From JBDGYW01 sp964518955 (GTDB lineage: Bacteria > Gemmatimonadota > Gemmatimonadetes > Gemmatimonadales > GWC2-71-9), in the NCBI GenBank assembly GCA_964518955.1, contig CAZFHS010000024.1:1-64000 (forward strand): 64,000 bases of DNA. Direction: 5' to 3'. A program made the position numbers and the translations under genes. Below the pieces are notes generated by a model. The model saw only the letters and a program-made list of their open reading frames with translations, was not told where the DNA came from and ran no database searches. Positions 32,962 through 41,140 of the stretch are shown here, one piece after another. Position 1 is the stretch's first letter. The number at the start of each line of letters is the position of its first letter.

Positions 32962-34708
32962 GACTCACCCCCACTGACGCCTGCGTTTCCTCCGCTAGCG
33001 CATCGATCATTGCCTTGACCTGCGCGTCCGTGTAACCCGTCAGGTCAATCGCGTCCTCAGGACAGGCAGGAACGCAAACCCCTCCGCCCTTGCAGAGCGC
33101 TGGTAAGACCCGCGCCACCTCCTTACCCTCGACCGACACTTTCTCGATGGCGTCGTAAGGACATGCCTCCTGACACTCACCACACCAGAGACAACGGTCG
33201 GAATCGATGGTGGCGAGGAAGGGATCGAGGTCGACGTAGCCCTTCATCACCAACGCAGCGGCTTTCGAGACCGCGGCCAACGAGGACGCCACACTCTCCG
33301 CAAGGGTTTTGGGCCCTTGAGAGGCCCCCGCGATGAAGACGCCATTGATCACCGTCTCGACAGGCCGCAGCTTCGGATGGATCTCGTTGAAGAACCCGTC
33401 AGTACCTGCGGGCAGCTTCAGCTGCTCAACCAGCTTGTCATTCTGCCTGGGAACCATGCCGGTCACGAGGACCACGAGATCTACCGGTACCTCCAGCTCC
33501 TCACCTTCGGGGAGTTGACCTTGCACCTTGACGAGGTGCTGACCGTCCTCAACCGACACCTCGGGCGGTTCATCGTCGTTGAACCGGAGAAAGACCGATC
33601 CTTTGCGGGCCGCTTCTTCGTAGAGGAGCTCATATTTGCCGTACGTCCGCATGTCGCGGTAGAGGTGATATTGATTGATCTCGGGATACCTCTCGTGGAT
33701 TTCAATCGCGGAAGACACCGTGGCGGTACAGCAGTAGCGGGAGCAATAGAGGTTGGGCTGATCCTCTTCCCCATCTTCTGGCTGGCGGCTTCCAACACAG
33801 TAGATGTACGCGATGTTGCGTACCTCACGGCCGTTCACGGTCAAAGAACCAGCTTCTTTGGCAAGCAATTCCTTTAGTTCTGGCAACGTGATTACACCTT
33901 GTTGCCCATGTCCGAACTCGCCGTCGAATGGCTGGTAGTTGTCAAAACCGGTGGCCACTATGATTGCACCGACTTCGAGGTCGACAGTGCTGCCATCCTT
34001 GACCCGCACCTGCGCCTGGAAGTCACCGACGGTGCCGGCGTTGCTCACCAGTTCGGCCTCGGTGAATAACGTGATGTTCTCGTTCTGCGCTACCCTCTCA
34101 TGGAGGTCACCCGCCACTTCCGACCCCACTCTCCCGGCAGGGAACATCTTGCCCCATTTTCTGGTCCAACCGCCCACCTCCGATGCCTTCTCGACCACAA
34201 AGACGCTGAGGCGCAAGTCTGCGAGAGCAAGCGCCGCACTCAACCCTGCCACGCCACCACCAATCACGAGCACGCTGGGTTTCGTCTCAATTCTAAGGGT
34301 CGCCAGCGGTTGACTCAGCAGGGCTCTGGCCACGGCTGAGCGAACGATATGAATGGCCTTGTCGGTGGCCAACGGTACGTTGTCCCGGTGAGCCCAGGAA
34401 CACTGTTCCCTGATATTCGATTGAACGTATTGGTAGGGATTGAGGCCACCCCGAACCGCCATCGCCCGAAAGGTGAAGAGATGCAATGACGGCGAACATG
34501 AGGCGACCACTATTCCATCGAGGTTCTCCTTTTGGATGTCATCTATCATCTCCTGTTGACCCGCGTCGGAGCACGCAAACATCTGGGTCTTTGCAACTGC
34601 CACGCCGGGGTCGTTCTCCACCGCCTTGCAGACCTTCTCCACGTCGACGTAGTCGGAGATGTTCCCACCGCAGTGGCACACGAAAACTCCAAGCCTTCTC
34701 TCACTCAT
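32954..34708 (-). CDS. hdrA: HdrA-like flavoprotein subunit
   Basis: Cytoplasmic FAD/iron-sulfur protein of 584 residues. It has an N-terminal FVCHCGGNI motif, an FAD-binding Rossmann site VLVIGGGVAGLSAALALADL near residue 145, a CVGSR and YCSRYCC block near 310-330, and two C-terminal ferredoxin-type motifs CLWCGECQEACP and CKGGGVCVPACP. This is the HdrA pattern, in which the flavin can bifurcate electrons. The ATG overlaps the stop of the preceding HdrA-GltD fusion gene (ATGA). Two HdrA-type proteins in one operon suggest a heteromeric flavin core. Confidence 0.9.
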   Translation of the reverse strand: MSERRLGVFVCHCGGNISDYVDVEKVCKAVENDPGVAVAKTQMFACSDAGQQEMIDDIQKENLDGIVVASCSPSLHLFTFRAMAVRGGLNPYQYVQSNIREQCSWAHRDNVPLATDKAIHIVRSAVARALLSQPLATLRIETKPSVLVIGGGVAGLSAALALADLRLSVFVVEKASEVGGWTRKWGKMFPAGRVGSEVAGDLHERVAQNENITLFTEAELVSNAGTVGDFQAQVRVKDGSTVDLEVGAIIVATGFDNYQPFDGEFGHGQQGVITLPELKELLAKEAGSLTVNGREVRNIAYIYCVGSRQPEDGEEDQPNLYCSRYCCTATVSSAIEIHERYPEINQYHLYRDMRTYGKYELLYEEAARKGSVFLRFNDDEPPEVSVEDGQHLVKVQGQLPEGEELEVPVDLVVLVTGMVPRQNDKLVEQLKLPAGTDGFFNEIHPKLRPVETVINGVFIAGASQGPKTLAESVASSLAAVSKAAALVMKGYVDLDPFLATIDSDRCLWCGECQEACPYDAIEKVSVEGKEVARVLPALCKGGGVCVPACPEDAIDLTGYTDAQVKAMIDALAEETQASVGVSHG

Positions 34709-37413
34709 CGGTCGACCCTCGCCCTTTCGACGACAGCCGCCGCTTGAGCCACAGCGGCGCCCGCGTGTAAGATCGTGTCCGGAATATCCCGTGCCGCCGA
34801 AGCCGATCCGGCTGCAAACACGCCTTCGATACTAGTGCGAGTCGGAAAGAGATCTTCGTTGATTTCATTGACGTACGCGTACGGATCGGCATCGAGCTTC
34901 GCATCCCCGAAAAGTCGGAAGGCATCGGTGTTCGGCATCAGCCCCACAGAAAGGACAACCAGGTCGTGTTCCATCTCTTGATGCCCGCCTCCACCCTCGA
35001 TATCCTCGTAGGATAGAACGAGGTTGGATTCCTCGTTCTCCTCGATCCTGGCCACCTTGCCCTTCACGAACGCGACGCCCATACCCTTGGCCTGCTCGAA
35101 AAACTCATCGTACCCTTTACCGAATGCGCGGATGTCTATGTAGTAGATGGTGATGTCGGCCAGAGGCAGAGCGCCCATGATGAGCTGCGCCTGCTTGATC
35201 GAATACATGCAGCACACCCGGGAACAAAGAGGATTGTCTATGCTGCAGTCCCTCGAGCCGGTGCAAAGCACGAACGCAATGTTGTCGGGTTGCTTGCCGT
35301 CAGATGGTCGGAGCACGCTATTAAAAGGTTTGGTCGGAGAAACCAGGCGGTCCATCTGCATCGCCGTAATCACATTGGGGTACCGACCGTAACCGTACTC
35401 AGGCTTTCCGTGCGGATCGAACAGCTTGATGCCGGTGGACAGAATCACCGACTTGACTTCAGCGGTCAAGCTCTCGGCGCGCAGGTCGAAGTGAATGGCA
35501 TCGGCCGGACAGACGTGGATGCACTCGTGGCACTCCGAGCAGCCAGCGCAGTCGAGGCAGCGGTTGGCACTGAAGCGAGCTTCGTCTTCGCTCAGTGTAC
35601 CCTCAATTTCAGCAAAGCTCCGAATGCGCTGGTGAACCGGGAGTTCAATCGGGAGGATTCGCTCTCGTTTCGACGAGATTTCGCGGCCGAGCACGGCAGC
35701 CTTGTCCATCGTTGGCAACCGATCGTCAAAGGTGACGTCGGTGAGCGAGGCACCACGCAGGTACCGGTCGATGTAAAAGGCGGCGCGCTTGCCTTGGCCG
35801 ATGGCCTCAACGATCGAAGCCGGGCCGCTGACCACATCTCCACCTGCGAAGACAGATGGGATAGTTGTCTCGAGTGTCTCGGCGTTGACCTGGATGGTTT
35901 CATCCCGATTGGTGTCGAGCACGTTCTTGAACGGTTCGGTTTCCGGCCGCAGCCCGATGGCCAGCACAACCATGTCCACCGCCATCGTAGCCTCAGAGCC
36001 ATCGATAGGAACCGGCCGCCGCCTGCCGCTGTCATCCGGTTCGCCCAACTCCATGGACAGGTACTCGAGTTGCGACACGCGCCCGTCGTCCCCCAGGAAC
36101 CGCGTGGGGTTCTTTAAAGCCTGGAGTTCCACGCCTTCATCCAGGGCTCCCTGCACCTCCCAATCATGGGCGGGCATCTCGGCGCGGCTCCGCCGGTACA
36201 TGATGATGACCTTGGTCGCTCCCAACCGAACGGCGACCCGGGCCGGATCGATGGCCGAGTTACCGCCGCCGATCACCACCACTGTCTTGCCGGTGAGGTC
36301 GGATAGCTGGCCTGAGTTGGCCTTGCGCAGGAACTCCATACAATCCAACACGCCTTCGAGGTCCTCGCCCGCCACCTTCATCTTCCATGCGTCGCCGGTA
36401 CCCACGGCCAGGAAAACGGAGTCAAAACCGGAATCCTTCAGCGACTGAACGGACTCTACGCGCGTGCCAGTCTGGATCTCCACGCCGAGGGCCGTGATGT
36501 TCTTGATGTCCCGATCGACCACGTCTTTTGGCAGCCGGTATGCCGGAATCGCATACCTCAACATGCCACCCGCCTCTGGGGCCGCTTCAAAGATCGTAGC
36601 TGTGTAGCCCTTCTTGGCCAGGTGGTAAGCAGCAGAAAGCCCCGCTGGACCTGAGCCCACTACAGCGACCTTTTCGGCGAGTCGGTTCTCGGGAGGTCCG
36701 TACTCGGGCTCCGGGTGGGATTCATAGTAGCGATCGACCATAAACCGTTTGATGTGGCGAATCGAGACCGTGCCCTCGAGGTCTCCGCGGGTGCAGGCAT
36801 CTTCACACGGAGCGTAGCAGGCCCGCGCAAGACTGCCGGGAAGCGGTGCGTCTTCCATGTGAAGATGGAATGCCTCATCGAACTTCCCGCTACGTACCAG
36901 TGAGACGTAGCCGTGAGCCTTCACTCCCGCCGGACACGTACCCGAACAGGGTGACGAGCCTCGCAGGTCCATTCTCGCCTTCTTGGGCACCGCTTGCGGA
37001 AAGGGAATGTTGGCCGCGCGGCGGGCTACCATGTCGGAGTTGAACTCGTCGGGAATCGCCACCGTGCAGGCTGTTTCACATTCGCCGCACCCGGTACAGG
37101 CCGCCGGATCCACGAACGTGGGATTGCGGCGAAACTCCACCCTGAAGCTGCCGTCCTGCTTCTTCTCGATCCCCTCGACTTCACTATTGGTGAACACCGT
37201 GACGTTTGGGTGGTGAGACGTCGCGGCCATCTTGGGTGTCGAGATGCAGCTCGAGCAATCGAGGGTGGGGAAAACCTTGCTCAGCAGGATCATCTTCCCG
37301 CCGATGCTCGCGTCCTTCTCGATCAGGAGCACCTTGTGCCCCATGTCGCCCAGGGTCAACGCCGATTCCATGCCGGCGATGCCGCCCCCGACGATAAGGT
37401 GGTCGTAGTCCAT
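34705..37413 (-). CDS. HdrA-like protein with inserted GltD-type NAD(P)H oxidoreductase domain
   Basis: 902-residue composite flavoprotein. An HdrA-type N-terminus (HLIVGGGIAGMESALTLGDM, then DCSSCIS and CTGCGECETAC) is followed by a glutamate-synthase-small-subunit-like domain: CSGTCPAGVKAHGYV near 155, FAD site VVGSGPAGLSAAYHLAKKGY near 250 and NAD(P)-type site VVVIGGGNSAID near 385. The HdrA part then resumes with CAGCSECHECIHVCP and LCTGSRDCS. The GltD unit can pass NAD(P)H electrons into the Hdr complex, so a hydrogenase is not needed. It follows the MvhD-like gene by 12 bases and overlaps the next hdrA gene. Confidence 0.87.
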   Translation of the reverse strand: MDYDHLIVGGGIAGMESALTLGDMGHKVLLIEKDASIGGKMILLSKVFPTLDCSSCISTPKMAATSHHPNVTVFTNSEVEGIEKKQDGSFRVEFRRNPTFVDPAACTGCGECETACTVAIPDEFNSDMVARRAANIPFPQAVPKKARMDLRGSSPCSGTCPAGVKAHGYVSLVRSGKFDEAFHLHMEDAPLPGSLARACYAPCEDACTRGDLEGTVSIRHIKRFMVDRYYESHPEPEYGPPENRLAEKVAVVGSGPAGLSAAYHLAKKGYTATIFEAAPEAGGMLRYAIPAYRLPKDVVDRDIKNITALGVEIQTGTRVESVQSLKDSGFDSVFLAVGTGDAWKMKVAGEDLEGVLDCMEFLRKANSGQLSDLTGKTVVVIGGGNSAIDPARVAVRLGATKVIIMYRRSRAEMPAHDWEVQGALDEGVELQALKNPTRFLGDDGRVSQLEYLSMELGEPDDSGRRRPVPIDGSEATMAVDMVVLAIGLRPETEPFKNVLDTNRDETIQVNAETLETTIPSVFAGGDVVSGPASIVEAIGQGKRAAFYIDRYLRGASLTDVTFDDRLPTMDKAAVLGREISSKRERILPIELPVHQRIRSFAEIEGTLSEDEARFSANRCLDCAGCSECHECIHVCPADAIHFDLRAESLTAEVKSVILSTGIKLFDPHGKPEYGYGRYPNVITAMQMDRLVSPTKPFNSVLRPSDGKQPDNIAFVLCTGSRDCSIDNPLCSRVCCMYSIKQAQLIMGALPLADITIYYIDIRAFGKGYDEFFEQAKGMGVAFVKGKVARIEENEESNLVLSYEDIEGGGGHQEMEHDLVVLSVGLMPNTDAFRLFGDAKLDADPYAYVNEINEDLFPTRTSIEGVFAAGSASAARDIPDTILHAGAAVAQAAAVVERARVDR

Positions 37414-37425
37414 TTGGATTTACTC

Positions 37426-37854
37426 TCAGGAGGAACAAACTTGAGTCAACAAAGTCTTGAACTTCTCAACGTGCGAAACGAACGACTCGGCACAAACGGA
37501 GCAAATTGCCGCCATCTTCAGCCGTCTCGGATCGTGCCCGCCATTCTCCATTAACTCCTGCGCTCGAGCCACCACCTGCCCCGTGCGATCGGTACAGTCG
37601 TTCACATACGCGCAGTCTGTCCCGTCAGCGGCGATGAACACCCCGTCGAACCCGGCATCGAGCGCGTAGGTTATCCAACTCGGCTTGATTCCGGACGAGC
37701 AGGGTACGGGAACCACCAACACCGATGTCGGATAATCCATGTGGGAGCCGCCAGCCAGGTCGATCCCCAAATCGGAGATGCCCGTGGTGGAGAAGGCGAG
37801 AATACGGGGAGCGTCGCCTTCTGTTCCGCTCCCCCGGTCCTCATGGGAGTTCAC
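37426..37854 (-). CDS. MvhD/FlpD-like iron-sulfur electron-transfer protein
   Basis: Small protein of 142 residues matching the hydrogenase iron-sulfur subunit family that docks onto HdrA. The conserved cysteines are in VPCSSGI, GTDCAYVNDCTDRTG and ICSVCAE, the [2Fe-2S] pattern of MvhD. No hydrogenase gene is present, so it probably links the GltD-type NAD(P)H module with the HdrA flavin. The start is GTG 37854 in a GTGA overlap with tusA. Confidence 0.85.
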   Translation of the reverse strand: MNSHEDRGSGTEGDAPRILAFSTTGISDLGIDLAGGSHMDYPTSVLVVPVPCSSGIKPSWITYALDAGFDGVFIAADGTDCAYVNDCTDRTGQVVARAQELMENGGHDPRRLKMAAICSVCAESFVSHVEKFKTLLTQVCSS

Positions 37855-38111
37855 CGAGCACCCCTACGCACGAACAGGCGCCAATAGCCAGCCTCCTCGA
37901 CATTGCCCAGGTATTCGTGCTTGACTTTGTTAGACCAAAGCGGGATGTCCTCGTTGGTACCTTCGTCGGACGAAAGGATCTCTAGGACTCCACCGTTCTT
38001 GGGAACCTTTGCCATGGCACGTTTTGCCTCTAGCAACGGTCCGGGACATGCGGTTCCTCTTGCGTCCACTACCTTGTCGACCGTCAATGCATTGAGTTCT
38101 GTATCGTTCAT
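37851..38111 (-). CDS. TusA-family sulfur carrier
   Basis: Protein of 86 residues with the TusA core DARGTACPGPLLEAKRAM, in which the Cys carries persulfide sulfur. The length and fold fit the family. A strong AAAGGAG site precedes the ATG. It sits between the arsR gene and the mvhD-like gene; together with DsrE at the operon end it points to sulfur-carrier delivery to or from the Hdr-like complex. A role in tRNA thiolation or Mo-cofactor sulfuration is possible but not supported by these neighbours. Confidence 0.87.
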   Translation of the reverse strand: MNDTELNALTVDKVVDARGTACPGPLLEAKRAMAKVPKNGGVLEILSSDEGTNEDIPLWSNKVKHEYLGNVEEAGYWRLFVRRGAR

Positions 38112-38236
38112 TTTTGTGTTTCTCCTTTATCAAGTGACCCAGCCTACCAGGAGCACTTCTGATGTCGGTTCCGTCTGTGTTCTCGAGATATCGCTGCTGT
38201 AACTGACTCTCTGGAGTGGTCGATCGGTGCGGCCCG

Positions 38237-38590
38237 TCAGTCCACGACTCCCACAGGATCGACCTCGATTTCCTTAGCTATCTCTCCCCGCCTCTTCATG
38301 CCATCCAGCAGTATCGTGCGAATGGCAATGCAAGCATCCATCAGCCGTGGATCGGTGGCACGGTAGTAAACGGTCTGGCCGTCCTTCCTAGCCTCGACGA
38401 TGTTTTTGCCTCTGAGAGCCGACAGGTGCTGACTGACGGTTGCCATAGCTGTGTCCATACTGCCTGCAAGCTCACCCACGCTCAACTCCCGTTTGCTGAG
38501 CAACGCAAGGATCATCAGTCTCTTGGGGTTCGCGAGCATCTTGCAGAAGTCGGCATGCAGATGAAAGATTTCTTCATTTCGTATTTGCAT
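38237..38590 (-). CDS. ArsR-family transcriptional regulator
   Basis: Cytoplasmic winged-helix repressor of 117 residues. The DNA-binding core is MLANPKRLMILALLSKREL, SVGELAGSMDTAMATVSQHL then SALRGKNIVEARKDGQTVYY. Two cysteines (Cys16 in HADFCKML and one near residue 97 in MDACIAIRT) could sense sulfide, persulfide or metal, as in SqrR/BigR-type members; that is an inference. ATG 38590 lies inside an inverted repeat that overlaps the -10 region, so autorepression is likely. It precedes the tusA-Hdr-dsrE genes by 125 bases with no clear separate promoter. Confidence 0.88.
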   Translation of the reverse strand: MQIRNEEIFHLHADFCKMLANPKRLMILALLSKRELSVGELAGSMDTAMATVSQHLSALRGKNIVEARKDGQTVYYRATDPRLMDACIAIRTILLDGMKRRGEIAKEIEVDPVGVVD

Positions 38591-38625
38591 AATTACGAAA
38601 TTACAGATATTGTTAAGTTTGTCAA
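38576..38625 (-). promoter_or_regulatory. arsR promoter with overlapping operator-like inverted repeat
   Basis: On the minus strand, TTGACA (38625-38620) stands 16 bases from TAATTT (38603-38598). The perfect eight-base inverted repeat ATTTCGTA (38576-38583) / TACGAAAT (38594-38601), with a ten-base spacer, covers the -10 box and the arsR start codon. A repressor bound there would block transcription. The RNA start would lie very close to the ATG, giving a short leader or none. Confidence 0.5.
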
Positions 38626-38699
38626 GGCAAATTGTTAGCGTGATTCCGTGACGACAGTCTGCAAGTGAGACGATGCGGATCCCAGGGGAGGTACAAACC

Positions 38700-39011
38700 G
38701 TGAACGATGCATCCAGAGAAGTGGTAGAGCGCCTAGGGAAACAGCCTATCTTGACGCTGGGAGCTGGCCAGTGGACGGGCATCGCCGACCAGTTCGAGGT
38801 GATCGAACGTCACTCGACTTTCATCAGTGGCGACCTCCTGATCGTCCGTCTCGAAAAGTATTATGCCGCCGTCGAACAACCCGCCACCGACGAACGCGTC
38901 ATGCGCCGCCTGGGCGATATCGATGAAGTTCGCCATTTCGTTTCAAATCGGCTCGAGGATTATGAGCGGATGTGGGACGGTTGCGGGTGCAAGATCGACT
39001 ACTACACGTAG
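38700..39011 (+). CDS. Small conserved-looking protein of unknown function
   Basis: A 103-residue protein that I do not recognise. The start is GTG 38700, set by a GGGGAGGT site eight bases upstream. It appears to be a compact alpha/beta protein (PILTLGAGQWTGIADQFEVI, SGDLLIVRLEKYYAAV) ending in a helical part and CGCKIDYYT, where the Cys pair could bind metal or sulfur. It is divergent from arsR, and the intergenic region is about 110 bases, so it may share the redox or sulfur-responsive control of the Hdr operon. Confidence 0.65.
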   Translation: MNDASREVVERLGKQPILTLGAGQWTGIADQFEVIERHSTFISGDLLIVRLEKYYAAVEQPATDERVMRRLGDIDEVRHFVSNRLEDYERMWDGCGCKIDYYT

Positions 39012-39062
39012 GGAGTGCAGCGGACCAATCCGACGATGTCTGGGATGTCGTGCGGTTCTTGC

Positions 39063-40928
39063 TCATAACCCTCCCAGCCCCCGAAAGCCCAACTGGGCGC
39101 TGATACCCAACCGTTGGTAGAAATCGTTTCGGAACCCGGTGTTGGTCCGAGACCATTCGGCCCGAAAGGTCACCACGTGAGTCTTGTCCGCGGGGCGGGT
39201 TAGTTGGAACACCAAGATGGAACCCGTATCCTGGTCCGAGGGCGCTACCCTGACGTCCTCGGAACCGGGGTTCATGTAGGTCCTGTGGGAGAGGGCTCCG
39301 TAAGCCAAGATCGAACCTCCTCTCCAAGGCAGAGCCAGTACCACGGTGGCGCGTTCCGAGCGGTAGTCGTAAGCCTGAAGACGAGAGTCGTTCCAGGCCA
39401 CAGCAGCTGTGAGCCGTACCAGTGCCCTCCCCTCCAATGACCAGTCCGCTCCCACACCCATCAGCGTGTCTTCCCGTCGCGCATCGCCCTCCAACGAGAA
39501 CCCGCGCCGGGACGTCATGGCGGAGAGCCTGGCGGAACCCGAGACCCAATTACGCACCAAAGCAGCTTGGGCGTTGATGCCTTGACCATCGAGGCTCTTC
39601 CATTCCTCAGGTCCGAAACGGATGATGTTTCCTCCACCCCCCAGTTCCACGGCCCACTGGGGATGCAAAAACACGGCTGCGCGGCTCGCCAGGCCTCCCT
39701 CCTTCCGCCCGGGCTCGAGGTAGGCAGGCAAAGGCAAAGGATCCGAGAGAAACCTGCCCTTTTGCCAAGCCGTAACCTGCCAGCTAACCTTCCCACCGCC
39801 CATCGCACCCAGCAGGCTCTCCCGAACCTCGCCCGCTACCTCAGCCGAGGTGGAGGAGGGACCGAGCTGGACAGCCCGCCCCCCCAGCCACGGTTCAACC
39901 GTGAGCTGCATGCCACCGCCAATGATGCTCGAGAACAGAACCGACGAGCCACCCGAGAGACGCAGGCCCATGCGGCCGTTCCCCTCTCCTTTGAACGTCA
40001 TCAGGGTGACCCCCAGGGTCATCTCCCGCGTCACGGACCCATCACCCACCCGGTCGGGGGCTCCGGCGTGAGCCTCCGGAAAGCCCGAACTTGCAGCGAG
40101 TTGCTCCGTGAGACGGTCCAAAGACCCCACGGTAACGGCCGTGGCGTCACCATGGCCCCTATCGCTATTGCTCTCCGGGCTGAAGTGCTCCAACGGAAGA
40201 TCCGCAGGGGATCCCATTGTGGGTGGAGGCGGCGGTATGCCACACCCGCAGCCGACATCCGGCTCGGACTCGCTACCTGCTTCACCTCGAACGGAAGGTG
40301 GCATAGCCGTCTCATCGAATAGACGAAGGTTGCCTAGGAAGAGGCGGCGCTCGTCCTGGAGCCGACGAATGGTCCTCAGGCGGGCACGCTCCCTCGCCAC
40401 GATCCGCGTCAGGGCAGACAGGGTGGGAGCTGCCGAGGAAAGGGGATCCACCGCATCGGTCGAATCACCCTGGTCCCGAAGCTCCTCGAGCTCCGATTCC
40501 AACTCCTCGATCTGCTCCTCAAAGGCTGGCCGTTGCCTAGGGTCGGCATCTTCTGCGGCTATTTGGAGGGCTACGGCTAGAGCTTCCAAGGCTCCCATCA
40601 GACCGTGCCGAGCTTCACCTGCCGCAGCAACAGCCTCTCCGATTTCTTGATCCAGCAAGGCGATGCTATCGGCGAGGTACTGAATCTCCCCAATAAGCAC
40701 CGTTCTGCGCTGCCTGGAACCTTCCGGCAGCGAGACAATCTGCTGGGCCGCGGTCAGGAATTGCGTTGCGGCCCCAACACGACTCTCAACTAAAACTTCT
40801 ACCCGTTGGAGTTCCAACGAGTGCGTGAATCTCAGGAGGCTGGGATCGGTGAGGGTTTGGGCGGGACACATCGCCCAAGGCCAGATACCCCAAAAGACAA
40901 CAAACAGCAACCATCGAACACAGTGCAT
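39063..40928 (-). CDS. Exported coiled-coil protein with C-terminal barrel-like domain
   Basis: 621-residue envelope protein of unknown function. A signal peptide (residues 1-23, cleavage near CPAQ) is followed by a long Glu/Arg/Leu-rich helical or coiled-coil region (about 30-215), a low-complexity linker with CGCGIPPPPP, and from about residue 300 a series of amphipathic beta strands ending in GISAQLGFRGLGGL, as in outer-membrane proteins. No known family comes to mind. The gene stands alone between the small divergent gene and the sigma-54 activator. A role in envelope structure or secretion is only a guess. Confidence 0.65.
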   Translation of the reverse strand: MHCVRWLLFVVFWGIWPWAMCPAQTLTDPSLLRFTHSLELQRVEVLVESRVGAATQFLTAAQQIVSLPEGSRQRRTVLIGEIQYLADSIALLDQEIGEAVAAAGEARHGLMGALEALAVALQIAAEDADPRQRPAFEEQIEELESELEELRDQGDSTDAVDPLSSAAPTLSALTRIVARERARLRTIRRLQDERRLFLGNLRLFDETAMPPSVRGEAGSESEPDVGCGCGIPPPPPTMGSPADLPLEHFSPESNSDRGHGDATAVTVGSLDRLTEQLAASSGFPEAHAGAPDRVGDGSVTREMTLGVTLMTFKGEGNGRMGLRLSGGSSVLFSSIIGGGMQLTVEPWLGGRAVQLGPSSTSAEVAGEVRESLLGAMGGGKVSWQVTAWQKGRFLSDPLPLPAYLEPGRKEGGLASRAAVFLHPQWAVELGGGGNIIRFGPEEWKSLDGQGINAQAALVRNWVSGSARLSAMTSRRGFSLEGDARREDTLMGVGADWSLEGRALVRLTAAVAWNDSRLQAYDYRSERATVVLALPWRGGSILAYGALSHRTYMNPGSEDVRVAPSDQDTGSILVFQLTRPADKTHVVTFRAEWSRTNTGFRNDFYQRLGISAQLGFRGLGGL

Positions 40929-41140
40929 GACAGGGCCACCCTCGCGATGTCCTTAGCGACAGGAATGTCCTGAAATGTACGAATGGAAAGTAAAGGGCAT
41001 ATACGGTGAAATACGTACAGACAGAACGGTGCACATCGTGTTTGATGGCAACCGGTTGTACTTTCAGACTCAGCCATTGGCTACAAGTGCCGGAACAGTG
41101 TACCGCGAGCCAATGCAAAGATCGTTCATGGAGCTGAGGC

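Noticed and set aside
39567..40322. 251-codon plus-strand frame opposite the barrel-like protein
   Set aside because: No ribosome site or family resemblance; proline/arginine-rich composition typical of a shadow frame.
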